From Serratia inhibens (GTDB lineage: Bacteria; Pseudomonadota; Gammaproteobacteria; Enterobacterales; Enterobacteriaceae), in NCBI RefSeq assembly GCF_003591175.1, contig NZ_QYYG01000001.1:434001-498000 (forward strand): a stretch of DNA of 64,000 nt, written 5' to 3'. The notes under the pieces were generated by a model that did no database searches, was not told the DNA's origin, and saw nothing but the letters and a program-made list of their open reading frames with translations. Of this stretch, positions 25,995 to 34,594 are shown one piece after another. Both the position numbers and the translations under genes were made by a program. Every line of letters starts with the position of its first letter. Within the stretch, counting starts at the first letter, position 1.

Positions 25995-27965
25995 ATGCAC
26001 ACTGCCGCCGGACTGATGCCGATCAAAGATGAGAGCGACCCGATTTTCAGCCTCCCGGAAGGCCCGGAGGCCGGTGAATGGGACAGCCTGTTTTGGCAAG
26101 GCTGGCAGGCGTTTAACGAGGGTGGGCAACCCGGCTGGATCCGCAAGTCGATCTTGCAATCCTGGCAGCGTTCGCGCGAAAACGGCATTGACCCCGAGGA
26201 ATTCGTGTATCACTCGCCGCCGGCAGATAAGTTGCAGGCGATTCTGGCGCAAAATAGCGAGCTGATTAAGGTGGCGCACAGCATTATGGAAAACCTGCTG
26301 GCCTACAACCCTGACGGCCACATCAACCTGACCGACGCCAACGGCGTCACCCTCCATTACTGTGGGGCGGATTTGACGCCGGTCGGCAGCATTCTGCGCG
26401 AGGAAGTTCAGGGCACCAACTGCACCGCACGCTGCCTGCGAGAGCAGCGCCTGGTATATGTGTTAAGCGGTGAAAACTGGAAAATGGCTCTGCGTCAGCG
26501 CCATCGCCAATGTGCGGCGGCGCCGGTGCGTAACGCCGAGGGTGTGATGATCGGCGTGCTGACGCTCACCGCCACGCCGGATAACTTCAACGCCCACACC
26601 CTGGGCACGGTACAGGCGGCGGCGGAGGCCGTCGGCCAACAGCTGCAGTTGCGCCGGCTGCTGGCGGAGCAACAGTCCATTCTGGAAACGCTGAATGAAG
26701 GCGTTATTGTCTGCGATCGCCACGGCAGGCTGAAAACCGTCAACCGTTATGCACGCCAGATTTTTGACGGACTGGAGCCTGGCGACCTGTCCCTCGACGA
26801 GTTGCTGCGCCCGCAGTCCGGCTCGCTGCTGACCATGCCGTTTTGCAACGATCGTGAAATGGTCTTTATGCCCGAAGGCAAGCCGGCCCTCTCCTGCGTG
26901 ATTTCACTGATGCCCGCACCGGATGACGGCCGGGTGCTCTCCCTACGGGAGAACCAGCGTATTCGCGCTATCACCCGCCGCGTGATGGGCATCAGCGCCA
27001 GCTATACCTTTGACATGATTTACGGCCATTCCAGCCGCATACGGGAAGCCATCGCCAAGGCGCGCACCAGCAGCCGCAGCGACAGCACCGTACTGCTTAC
27101 CGGCGAGAGCGGCACCGGCAAAGAGCTGTTTGCCCAGGCGATCCACAACGGCAGCGCACGCAGCAACGAGCCCTTCGTTGCCGTTAACTGCGGCGCCTTG
27201 CCGCGCGATCTGGTGCAGAGCGAGCTTTTCGGTTACGTGGATGGCGCCTTTACCGGCTCGCGCCGTGGCGGTTCCGCCGGCAAATTTGAGCTGGCGGATG
27301 GCGGCACCCTGCTGCTCGATGAAATCGGCGAAATGCCGCTGGATGCGCAAACCAGCCTGCTGCGCGTGCTGCAGGAGAGTGAAGTCTTGCGGGTCGGCGC
27401 CACCCATCCGGTGAAGGTCAACGTGCGCATCGTGGCGGCCACCAATTGCGATCTGGCACTGGCAGTGGAAAAAGGCGCTTTCCGGCGCGATTTGTATTAC
27501 CGCCTGAACGTCATCTCCCTCTCGGTTCCGCCGCTGCGAGAACGACGGGAAGATATCGTCGGGCTGGTTAACGGCTTTGTTCACAAACTCTGTACGCGCA
27601 TGAAAAAGATCCCGCCGCAGGTATCACCGCAGGCGATGGCCTGCCTTAGCGCCTGGCGCTGGCCGGGCAACGTGCGCGAACTGGAAAACCTGGTGGAACG
27701 AATGGTGAACCTGTGCGAAGGGCTGCAGATCGACGTGGGCGATCTGCCGGAGGAAATCACTCGTGATTGCACTGAACCTGACGCAGCCCCTTCAGCCAGG
27801 CTGGAAGATAACGAACGGACCCATATCATGCAGGTGATTGGAGCCAGTGGCGGCAATCTGCGGCAGGCCGCGCGGCTGCTCGGGCTATCGCGCACCACGC
27901 TGTACAATAAAATCAATAAATGGCAGATCGATTTGACCCTGTTGCGCCCTGAGCGGCCGGCTTGA
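25995..27965 (+). CDS. Sigma-54-dependent activator, AcoR/DhaR-like, with GAFTGS variant
   Basis: This is a 656-residue enhancer-binding protein. It opens with the AcoR-type [18 protein letters not shown], then a GAF domain ([13 protein letters not shown]), a PAS domain ([20 protein letters not shown]) and a sigma-54 AAA+ domain. The AAA+ domain has Walker A GESGTGKE near residue 369 and Walker [13 protein letters not shown]. The sigma-54 contact loop reads GAFTGS instead of GAFTGA. A Fis-type helix-turn-helix closes it ([20 protein letters not shown]). It is divergent from the oxidoreductase-isomerase-binding protein operon, which has a matching promoter and palindromic sites, so it is almost certainly that operon's activator. 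Confidence 0.9.
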   Translation: MHTAAGLMPIKDESDPIFSLPEGPEAGEWDSLFWQGWQAFNEGGQPGWIRKSILQSWQRSRENGIDPEEFVYHSPPADKLQAILAQNSELIKVAHSIMENLLAYNPDGHINLTDANGVTLHYCGADLTPVGSILREEVQGTNCTARCLREQRLVYVLSGENWKMALRQRHRQCAAAPVRNAEGVMIGVLTLTATPDNFNAHTLGTVQAAAEAVGQQLQLRRLLAEQQSILETLNEGVIVCDRHGRLKTVNRYARQIFDGLEPGDLSLDELLRPQSGSLLTMPFCNDREMVFMPEGKPALSCVISLMPAPDDGRVLSLRENQRIRAITRRVMGISASYTFDMIYGHSSRIREAIAKARTSSRSDSTVLLTGESGTGKELFAQAIHNGSARSNEPFVAVNCGALPRDLVQSELFGYVDGAFTGSRRGGSAGKFELADGGTLLLDEIGEMPLDAQTSLLRVLQESEVLRVGATHPVKVNVRIVAATNCDLALAVEKGAFRRDLYYRLNVISLSVPPLRERREDIVGLVNGFVHKLCTRMKKIPPQVSPQAMACLSAWRWPGNVRELENLVERMVNLCEGLQIDVGDLPEEITRDCTEPDAAPSARLEDNERTHIMQVIGASGGNLRQAARLLGLSRTTLYNKINKWQIDLTLLRPERPA

Positions 27966-28019
27966 CAGGGCTGCGGCGGCATTCGATGATGAGGAAATCT
28001 TACCGCCCAGGTCCGCTCA

Positions 28020-28313
28020 ATGAAAACGTCCCCTGTCGTCACCATTCACTATTGTTCGCAATGCAACTGGCTGCTGCGCGCCGCGTGGATGGCGCAAGAA
28101 TTGCTTCACACCTTCAGCACCGATTTGGCCGCCGTTACGCTGGTTCCCGGTACCGGCGGCATTTATGAGATCACCGTGGATGGCTTCGTCATCTGGGATC
28201 GCAAAATCGAAGGCGGCTTCCCCGACGCGGCAGCGCTCAAACAGCGTTTGCGCGATCGATGCTTTCCCGAGCGGCCATTAGGTCACGTGGACAACAAAGG
28301 CGTTAAAAGTTAA
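28020..28313 (+). CDS. SelT/SelW/SelH-family (Rdx) redox protein
   Basis: This 97-residue thioredoxin-like protein has the family's N-terminal strand-CxxC (IHYCSQCNWLLRAAWMAQEL, cysteines 12 and 15). The later GTGGIYEITVDGFVIWDRK, then EGGFPDAAALKQRLRD, is the typical Rdx C-terminal motif. Bacterial members use Cys where animal SelW has selenocysteine; their partner is unknown. It follows the sigma-54 activator by 54 bp. Its stop codon shares the TTAA at 28310-28313 with the stop of the converging heme-binding protein gene. Confidence 0.88.
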   Translation: MKTSPVVTIHYCSQCNWLLRAAWMAQELLHTFSTDLAAVTLVPGTGGIYEITVDGFVIWDRKIEGGFPDAAALKQRLRDRCFPERPLGHVDNKGVKS

Positions 28314-29128
28314 GGCTCGACGGCCTGGGCCGCCTGACGCAGTTGCCTCATGGCCGTAGGCATATCCAGGCCAAAACTCAGCAAGGCGTTGTCATCAATC
28401 ACCAGCAATTGCCGCTGTTTGCCCGCGGGGGTATACGCCAACCCCGGCAGTGCCCAGACATTCGCTTCTCCGCCCATCCGTTGCAGGCTGGCCTTGCCTA
28501 TCACCAGCAATTGCGGCGCGGCGACGACCAGCCCTTCCTGAGTCAGCGACTGATAGCGCGCCACGCCAGCCAGGGCATTTTCCAACCCGGCACTGCGAAT
28601 CGCACCATCTGCGGCGGTACCGCTACCGGCGCCCATTGCCGTTATGCCGGTATGCGCCATGATAAACAGCACCCTAACCGGCAATCGATGAGTAGGTACG
28701 GCGGCGATCTGACGATCCAGCCTGGCCTGCAGGACTTTCCCCTCGTTTTCACGCCCCAGAGTGGCGGCAATGACGGCGATTTTTTCGTCGATCGCGCTTA
28801 GTTCGGGTTTACCCGTCACTGTCACGACTTTCACCCCAGCCTGTTCGACCTGCTGCAACGCCAAAGAGGGTTGCGCCAGTTCGCTGGCGATCACCAAAGA
28901 AGGCTTCATCGCCAGGATCCCCTCGGCGTTGAGCTGGCGCATATAACCGACATTCGGCAATGCCGTGGCTTGCGGCGGCTGCTGACTGGTGCTGTCGCGT
29001 GCGACCAGCGTTTGCCCGGCACCCAGAGCATAAATAATTTCCGTGACGTCTCCGCCAATCGAGATCGTACGTTCGCCGGCAAATACCGAAAACGGCAGTG
29101 CCAGTAACCCGATAACCCATAATTTCAT
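28310..29128 (-). CDS. hmuT: Heme ABC transporter periplasmic binding protein, HmuT/HemT type
   Basis: This 272-residue precursor has a signal peptide MKLWVIGLLALPFSVFAGE. The class III metal/heme binding fold shows TISIGGDVTEIIYALGAGQTL, VARDSTSQQP, LPNVGYMRQLNAEGILAMKP and IMAHTGITAMGAGSGTAAD, which match HmuT proteins. It captures heme released by an outer-membrane receptor. The receptor gene lies 107 bp upstream on the same strand. The permease, ATPase and HmuS genes usually beside it are absent here, so this heme system is split or partial in this genome. Confidence 0.88.
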   Translation of the reverse strand: MKLWVIGLLALPFSVFAGERTISIGGDVTEIIYALGAGQTLVARDSTSQQPPQATALPNVGYMRQLNAEGILAMKPSLVIASELAQPSLALQQVEQAGVKVVTVTGKPELSAIDEKIAVIAATLGRENEGKVLQARLDRQIAAVPTHRLPVRVLFIMAHTGITAMGAGSGTAADGAIRSAGLENALAGVARYQSLTQEGLVVAAPQLLVIGKASLQRMGGEANVWALPGLAYTPAGKQRQLLVIDDNALLSFGLDMPTAMRQLRQAAQAVEP

Positions 29129-29177
29129 CCGAAGTCTCCTTTAAGAGCGGAAGGGTCAGCCTCATTAAAGCGCAACA

Positions 29178-29203
29178 GCCGCCCTTCACTGACGAAAGGC
29201 GGC
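29178..29203 (-). terminator. Hairpin between receptor and heme-binding gene
   Basis: GCCGCC(C)TTC pairs with GAA(A)GGCGGC in the 107-bp gap. With no T tract it is more likely an attenuator or an mRNA-processing/stability hairpin than a full terminator. Confidence 0.35.
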
Positions 29204-29235
29204 ATGAGCGTTAACGCTTGATCAACATGCAGTAG

Positions 29236-31593
29236 TTAGAAATCCACGTTGACGCCAAGCTGGAAGGTTCTTCCCGGCATGACGGCCAGTGCATTATCGT
29301 AGGCATCCTGATTGGTTGAATCCGTGAGTTCACGGCTGCTCAGGTAATCGCGGTATTTCCTGTCGGTGATGTTATACACGCCGCCGCTCAGTTTCACATT
29401 GCGGGCAACCTGCCAATAGGCGGACATATCCACCAGGCCGTAACCCGGCACGCGCAGATATTCCGTGGTGGCGTCGGTGAGCGTACTGCCGCTGGCGTTG
29501 TTGTAGCTTTCACGGTTGGTCGCCGTCGCCTGCTTGCCTTTGACGAAGGTTGCCGTCACCGCCGCGCCGTAGCGTTTCGCCGGATCATCCCACGCCACGC
29601 CCACGATGGCTTTCATTGGCGCTACGCTGTCGATATCGACATATTTATCGCCGGAATAGCTGGACTTGGATTTGCCCTGATTATATCCCAGCGCAAAATT
29701 CGCGCTCAGCCCGTTAACCTGCTCGAACCAGGTGCCAAAATTCAGCCTGGTACTGATTTCAGCGCCGTAGATATAGGCTTTATCGCGGTTTTCCGCTTGA
29801 TAAATGGTGTAGATATTGGAAGGCACATTGGTGAACTTGTCCGGGCTGCCGGCCCGTTGATAACGGGTATACGCAATGAAGTTTTTATAGGTGTTGTAGA
29901 ACAGCGACGTGCGCATTGTCACCCCTTCCACAACCTCTCCCTTCACGCCCCATTCCAGGTTGTTGCTGGTCTCGGTGTTCAGATCGGCGTTGCCGATCAA
30001 CGCATACTGCGCCGTGCCCGCATAGCTGGAACCGAGGTTCCATGAGCCGTAAAGCTGGCTGGCGTTCGGGAACTGCACGCCACGCTTGTACTGCAGATAG
30101 GTCATCAGCGCCGGCGTAATATCGTACTCGACGCTGAGAGACGGCAATATCTGGGTGTCGGTGTTGCTTTTGCCGTACAAGGTTTCCAGCTCGGACTCCG
30201 TCAGCACCGTGCTGCCGGTGGTCAGGCTGGTCAGGTTCTGCGGCTTGGTGTTTTGGTGAGCCACGCGCACGCCCGGCACCACGGCAAAACCGTGCCCTTC
30301 GAGATCAAATTGGATCTTGTCCTGCACAAAACCGCCCAACAGATAGCTGCGGCTGTCTGATTCCGGTTGCATGATGGCCGTGAACGCGCTGGGTGCCGGC
30401 TCTTCACGGAATGGCCGCTCGGTATCGGTTAACCTCGCGTTTAGCCCGCCGCTCAGCGTATGGCGACCCAGAGTTTTGGCTATCTGCGTTTCAAAGCCGT
30501 AGGTATTGACGTTGTAGTCGGAGTAAACCCGCTCCATGCTGCCGGTGCTGGTGGGCATGTAGGTGTTGTCATGCGCCTGGGTCTGTTGGTAATAGGCTTT
30601 TGATGTCAGGGTATCGACGAAATCATTGTACGGCGTCCATTCATCTTTCAGGCTCACGCCCCAACGGCGCGTATTGCTCTGCTGCTGAGCGGTACCCAGG
30701 ATGGCGCTGCCGGCCGAGTTCCAACTGTCGTAATGGGTGTGGTTGACTTTATCGTAGTAATCCACCGTACCGGTGAGTTTATGTTCGTCACTTGGCTGCC
30801 AGATACCGGACGCCATCAGCGCATTGGAATGCCAGTTGGCCGGGTAAGCCTGGTGAGTGCCACTGTTGTTGCGCGTTTCCTGCCCGTCACGGCGGCTATA
30901 AACAAACACCCCGCGAAGTTGCTCATCGCCCGCCGCGGCGGTAATGCCGTTGTGCCAACTGCGGTTGGACGAGTCGTAATCGCTCTGGTACCCAAAGTAA
31001 GTCTGTTTGGACGGCGACAGGTATTGATCTGCCGACTTCGGCGAAAACGAAACGGCACCGCCGATAGACGTATTGCTGCGCTCAATCGAGGTCGCTCCCG
31101 ATTCGATCTCCACCTGCCCGTACATGTAAGGGTCGATATAGTCCCTGCCGATGCCAAAGGTATTAAGGCCGGCTCGGCTGACATAGCTGCGCCCGGTGGC
31201 GTCTGGCTGCGGAATGCCATCGACATCCAGGCCGACTCTATTGCTCTCCAGGCCGCGAATGTTATAACCGGTGTAACCGCTGCGATCGAAACCGCTTTTC
31301 CCCGAGGACGATCCCCCACTGACGCCAGTGGCGCTAATCAGCGGTTCATAACGCATTATCGAACCGAAATCGTTACCCCCTTTTTTCTGCATGTCTTGCG
31401 CGGTAATCGTGGTTATTGTCCCGGCCTTTTTTTCAATAACGGGCGCGACAACCGTTATTTCCTCTTCATTTTGCGTGGTCTTTTCTAATGGCGTTTTATT
31501 TATTTCAGCATTAGCGTTAAGGGAGTTGGTGATCAATGTCCCCCATAGGATGGAATGCCCGATAATTCCCTGGTAATTAAAAGTTTTGCACAT
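29236..31593 (-). CDS. TonB-dependent heme/hemoglobin receptor
   Basis: This 785-residue outer-membrane receptor has a signal peptide ending near NSLNANA, followed by the TonB box EEITVVA. The plug domain has GYTGYNIRGLESNRVGLDVD, GIPQP and the conserved VEIESGATSIERSNTSIGGA. The beta-barrel ends in RTFQLGVNVDF with a terminal phenylalanine. Layout and the YLQYKRGVQFPNASQLYG region fit the hemoglobin/transferrin/lactoferrin receptor group; it is shorter than HasR and longer than HemR. It would import heme with TonB energy and hand it to the HmuT-type protein encoded downstream. A Fur-box-like repeat lies upstream, so iron repression is expected. Confidence 0.88.
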   Translation of the reverse strand: MCKTFNYQGIIGHSILWGTLITNSLNANAEINKTPLEKTTQNEEEITVVAPVIEKKAGTITTITAQDMQKKGGNDFGSIMRYEPLISATGVSGGSSSGKSGFDRSGYTGYNIRGLESNRVGLDVDGIPQPDATGRSYVSRAGLNTFGIGRDYIDPYMYGQVEIESGATSIERSNTSIGGAVSFSPKSADQYLSPSKQTYFGYQSDYDSSNRSWHNGITAAAGDEQLRGVFVYSRRDGQETRNNSGTHQAYPANWHSNALMASGIWQPSDEHKLTGTVDYYDKVNHTHYDSWNSAGSAILGTAQQQSNTRRWGVSLKDEWTPYNDFVDTLTSKAYYQQTQAHDNTYMPTSTGSMERVYSDYNVNTYGFETQIAKTLGRHTLSGGLNARLTDTERPFREEPAPSAFTAIMQPESDSRSYLLGGFVQDKIQFDLEGHGFAVVPGVRVAHQNTKPQNLTSLTTGSTVLTESELETLYGKSNTDTQILPSLSVEYDITPALMTYLQYKRGVQFPNASQLYGSWNLGSSYAGTAQYALIGNADLNTETSNNLEWGVKGEVVEGVTMRTSLFYNTYKNFIAYTRYQRAGSPDKFTNVPSNIYTIYQAENRDKAYIYGAEISTRLNFGTWFEQVNGLSANFALGYNQGKSKSSYSGDKYVDIDSVAPMKAIVGVAWDDPAKRYGAAVTATFVKGKQATATNRESYNNASGSTLTDATTEYLRVPGYGLVDMSAYWQVARNVKLSGGVYNITDRKYRDYLSSRELTDSTNQDAYDNALAVMPGRTFQLGVNVDF

Positions 31594-31730
31594 GTGTTAA
31601 CCCTGCAATAATTATTGGTATTCGCTCGCAGTTGCTTCGCCCCGGTAATTAATCGGGATCAAGGGTATTAACGAAAATTAACAATTTTATAAGAAGGGTC
31701 TTTCTGCGTAGACTTAATAAAATGCATATT

Positions 31731-31761
31731 AATGCTAATGCTTATCATAAGCAATATCATT
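31731..31761 (-). promoter_or_regulatory. Candidate Fur box of the heme receptor
   Basis: The stretch contains the palindrome GCTTAT-C-ATAAGC (31739-31746 region) flanked by AATG and CATT repeats, resembling overlapping Fur hexamers. It lies about 140 bp upstream of the receptor ATG. The rest of 31594-31900 shows no gene. Confidence 0.5.
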
Positions 31762-31949
31762 AAAGCCCTATTAAATCTATTGCCGAGAAATTTCCGAGCC
31801 GCTTACGAAATCCTTACAAAGCGGTCAGGCAGCGAAAGAAGAGACACAAGGGGAACGAATAGCTCTAGTGCCTTAGGGGGTTTTGGGGGGACTCGGTAAA
31901 TATCGCCTGCTATCTCACCCTTAAAAATTTAGGATTTTGTTATATATAC

Positions 31950-32034
31950 AGGTGGCATAAAAACCCGGCACTCTGAATGGGAAAACAGAAGTTAGAGTTA
32001 TCCTTTTACCCCATTTGCCAAATGGGTTTTTTTT
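31950..32034 (+). ncRNA. Candidate small RNA ending at an orphan terminator
   Basis: CCCATTT-GCC-AAATGGG followed by eight T (32010-32034) is a strong plus-strand terminator with no plus-strand gene upstream. Just before it, ACTCTGAA pairs with TTAGAGT (about 31971-32000) as a second hairpin. TATATA near 31942 could be the -10 element of a short transcript of about 85 nt. It matches no enterobacterial sRNA I know. Confidence 0.4.
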
Positions 32035-32239
32035 CTGGTTTTTAACCAAGCGTTCACTATCTCATCGTTTGCTTTTCCATTCAGGGAATTTTCCATGTCG
32101 TTCTCTGGTCGCAATAACATACCCGGCCTTGGTGGGATATTTCGCGCGAGTGCAGTTGCGCGATGTACCGCGACTTGCCTTCCTCCGGGCCTCCTGAGCT
32201 ATACTGTGCTCCTTCTTTTGGTAACAAACTCAGATGACT

Positions 32240-32734
32240 ATGGAACGCTTTATAGAAAACGCTATGTATGCCTCTCGCTGGCTGCTTGCCCCGGTTTACT
32301 TTGGTTTGTCGTTGGCGCTGGTGGCGTTGTCGATCAAATTCTTCCAGGAGATCCTGCATGTTCTGCCGAACATTTTCTCCATAACCGAAGGGGATCTGGT
32401 GCTCACCCTGCTTTCGCTGATCGATATGGCGCTGGTCGGTGGTCTGCTGGTCATGGTGATGTTCTCAGGCTATGAGAACTTTGTTTCGCAATTGGATATC
32501 AGCGAGCACAAAGAAAAGTTGAGCTGGCTGGGGAAAATGGACGCCACTTCACTGAAGAGCAAGGTAGCCGCATCCATTGTCGCGATCTCTTCCATTCACC
32601 TGTTGCGGATATTTATGGATGCCAAGAACGTGCCGGACAATAAGCTGATGTGGTATGTGATTATCCATCTCACCTTCGTGCTTTCCGCTTTCCTGATGGG
32701 TTACCTCGATAAAATAACGCGTGATAAACACTGA
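32240..32734 (+). CDS. yqhA: YqhA/UPF0114-family inner-membrane protein
   Basis: This is a 164-residue integral membrane protein, very close to E. coli YqhA over its whole length ([20 protein letters not shown] and [19 protein letters not shown] are nearly identical). The ATG at 32240 matches the usual start; one two codons earlier is possible. Three to four hydrophobic segments are visible. The family's function is unknown. It stands alone between a putative small-RNA terminator and its own downstream hairpin. Confidence 0.93.
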   Translation: MERFIENAMYASRWLLAPVYFGLSLALVALSIKFFQEILHVLPNIFSITEGDLVLTLLSLIDMALVGGLLVMVMFSGYENFVSQLDISEHKEKLSWLGKMDATSLKSKVAASIVAISSIHLLRIFMDAKNVPDNKLMWYVIIHLTFVLSAFLMGYLDKITRDKH

Positions 32735-32745
32735 TTAACCGCTCT

Positions 32746-32770
32746 GGCCGTCATCATCCTGATGACGGCC
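32746..32770 (+). terminator. Hairpin after yqhA
   Basis: GGCCGTCATC-ATCCT-GATGACGGCC is a perfect 10-bp stem 11 bp after the yqhA stop. The downstream side is only weakly T-rich. Confidence 0.55.
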
Positions 32771-32897
32771 ACCCTTCCATCCCATTAAAAATCCTATATA
32801 TCAACCTGTTAGATTCCAGTTTCCATCGCCAATTCCAGGTTACGTTGTCACCATTCGGCACCAATGCCCGTCTTGTCGATTTTTCAGTTAGTGCATT

Positions 32898-32917
32898 CAA
32901 TGATAATAACATTATAA
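32898..32917 (+). promoter_or_regulatory. Fur-like repeat upstream of the FabZ-like gene
   Basis: AATGATAATAACATTATAAT resembles GATAATGATAATCATTATC but with a 3-base rather than 1-base centre. It lies about 80 bp before the FabZ-like gene. The evidence is weak. Confidence 0.3.
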
Positions 32918-32993
32918 TGCCATTACATTCCCGCCGGGCGCAGAGGCTTGCGTTGGCCAGGTTTCGTCCCGCTGACAGGATCCAAAATCAATC

Positions 32994-33449
32994 ATGCCGC
33001 TGAATGGTAATCCCCTGCAGTACCAGGATGTTCAATCTATCCTGCCACACCGGTTCCCCTGTCTGCTGGTTGACCGCATTCTGCCCGCCGGCACGTCGAT
33101 TACTGATGGGCGCTTAAGCGCCATCAAAAACATTACCGCCAATGAGCCGACCTTTTGGACCGGCCATCACCAGACTACCGTTTTCCCCGGCATCTTGATG
33201 GTGGAGGCGCTGGCGCAGAGCACCGGTCTGCTGGCCCACTACTTTCTCGGCCCGCTGTCGCAAGGCGAGCATTATTACTTTGCGGCCATTCAGCGCGCCC
33301 GCTTCTACCGCACTGCCCGGCCCGGCGACCAGTTGCGCATGGACGTCGCCTTTGTCCGGCAACGATCCGGCATTGCCCGTTTTTCCGGGCTGGCCACGGT
33401 CAATGGTCGCCGCATTTGCACTGCAGAATTTATGTGCGCCCGTAAATAA
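32994..33449 (+). CDS. FabZ-like hot-dog-fold hydroxyacyl dehydratase (second copy)
   Basis: This 151-residue protein has the same length as E. coli FabZ and shares LPHRFPCLLVDRIL, AIKNITANEP, LMVEALAQSTGLLA and a CARK end. The catalytic glutamate (E71 in VEALAQ) and a histidine (H58) are kept. The active-site loop GHHQTTVFPG lacks the usual FPGxP and is one residue shorter than in FabZ. It is therefore probably a specialised paralogue, not the housekeeping FabZ of fatty-acid synthesis. The spacing to the next gene is 37 bp, so it is likely co-transcribed with a spermidine-synthase-like methyltransferase. Confidence 0.8.
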   Translation: MPLNGNPLQYQDVQSILPHRFPCLLVDRILPAGTSITDGRLSAIKNITANEPTFWTGHHQTTVFPGILMVEALAQSTGLLAHYFLGPLSQGEHYYFAAIQRARFYRTARPGDQLRMDVAFVRQRSGIARFSGLATVNGRRICTAEFMCARK

Positions 33450-33486
33450 GCCCCCCGTTTTCTAAAGGAGCCAAAGCGAAACCACC

Positions 33487-34275
33487 ATGTCTATTGTTGA
33501 TAAATTACTCAATAGCCTTGATTTTTCTCCCCGTGGGCAGGTGATCGCTCGGGAGGAAGACCACTGCGGCGAAATTATTGTTTCTGACTACAAAGACTAT
33601 CGTACCCTGCGTTTCGACGGTATTTGCGAGCAGAGTAAAATGTGCATCAGTGCGCCGCAGGTGCCGGTTCACAACTACATCAAAACCATGCTGATGGCGG
33701 TGGCCTGGCAACCCCCTTCGGCTGCGTTGATCCTCGGTCTGGGCGGCGGTAGCCTGGTGCGGGCACTGCATGCCTATGACCCCGGCATGCTGCTGGAAGT
33801 GGTGGAATTGCGCCCGGCGGTGGTGTCTGTCGCCCGCCGTTATTTCACCCTGCCCACTGACGAAAGGGTCATCTTGCATACCGCCGATGCCGCCGATTTT
33901 TTGCAGGCTCCCGCCACGCGGCATTATGATCTGATATTTTCCGATCTCTACAGCGCCTTCGCGATGGACCCGCAGCAGGGTACGCGGACTTTTCTGGAAC
34001 AATGCGCCACTCGCCTTTCGCCTCAGGGCTGGCTGGTACTGAACTATCACGAAGTCCCCGATGAAGGCACACTGCTGTATCACAGTTTGCACTGCGCGTT
34101 TAAAACCGTTCTTTATTGTGTGGCACCCAGCGGTAACGTCATTATTTACGCTACGCAGGGCCATCTTGAGACGCCGCTCAGCCTGCTGCGCCGCCTTTCC
34201 GCCGCCGTCGGCCCGACCTTTGGTTGTGATTTGGGTTTTCTGTCGCGCAAAATTGAGCGACTGCATTTTAGCTAA
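33487..34275 (+). CDS. Spermidine-synthase-like SAM-dependent methyltransferase fold protein
   Basis: This 262-residue protein has a Rossmann methyltransferase core. Motif I is ALILGLGGGSLVRALHAYDP, followed by the acidic ribose-binding residue in LLEVVELRPAVV, and DLIFSDLYSAFAMDP corresponds to motif IV. This layout is shared with SpeE and with bacterial spermidine-synthase-like proteins of unknown activity. The polyamine-specific aspartates are not clear, so the substrate is open. It follows the FabZ-like gene; AAAGGAG lies upstream but rather far from the ATG. Confidence 0.75.
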   Translation: MSIVDKLLNSLDFSPRGQVIAREEDHCGEIIVSDYKDYRTLRFDGICEQSKMCISAPQVPVHNYIKTMLMAVAWQPPSAALILGLGGGSLVRALHAYDPGMLLEVVELRPAVVSVARRYFTLPTDERVILHTADAADFLQAPATRHYDLIFSDLYSAFAMDPQQGTRTFLEQCATRLSPQGWLVLNYHEVPDEGTLLYHSLHCAFKTVLYCVAPSGNVIIYATQGHLETPLSLLRRLSAAVGPTFGCDLGFLSRKIERLHFS

Positions 34276-34308
34276 AGCGGTGAATTAAATGGCCGATTAC
34301 CCAGTATG

Positions 34309-34330
34309 CCATTATCATTTGATTATCATC
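34309..34330 (+). promoter_or_regulatory. Fur-like repeat upstream of the ribbon-helix-helix gene
   Basis: CCATTATCATTTGATTATCATC holds two direct ATTATCAT repeats (GATAAT arrays on the other strand). It lies 17 bp before the ATG, within the region where a repressor would act. Only the sequence resemblance supports it. Confidence 0.3.
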
Positions 34331-34346
34331 CTCTGGAGGAATCCTC

Positions 34347-34541
34347 ATGGAAAAGAAAACGGCGCGACTGACGATACTCATCGACCCGGATAAGAAAAAA
34401 GCCCTTGAAGAACTGTGCCTGCAACAGGACGTCACCCCTTCGCAGGTGATCCGGCAACTGATACGGGACTATCTGCACAAACATCAGGTGGAATACCCCA
34501 GTCAACCGACCCATTCCAATCCCCGGGTTGATAACACCTGA
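34347..34541 (+). CDS. Ribbon-helix-helix (CopG/Arc-like) small DNA-binding protein
   Basis: This 64-residue protein has the N-terminal strand TARLTILIDPDKKKALEELC and the helix pair DVTPSQVIRQLIRDYLHKH typical of ribbon-helix-helix regulators. A strong GGAGGA site precedes the ATG. No toxin gene is adjacent, so it is probably a stand-alone regulator and not an antitoxin. The short C-terminal tail (QPTHSNPRVDNT) is disordered. A hairpin follows. Confidence 0.8.
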   Translation: MEKKTARLTILIDPDKKKALEELCLQQDVTPSQVIRQLIRDYLHKHQVEYPSQPTHSNPRVDNT

Positions 34542-34558
34542 CCCGATGATTGAAACCG

Positions 34559-34581
34559 GATGGCGCACGGAATGCGCCATC
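34559..34581. terminator. Bidirectional hairpin between converging genes
   Basis: GATGGCGCA-CGGAA-TGCGCCATC is a perfect 9-bp stem between the ribbon-helix-helix gene and the converging MFS gene. No T tract follows. Confidence 0.5.
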
Positions 34582-34594
34582 TGAAATCCCGGCT

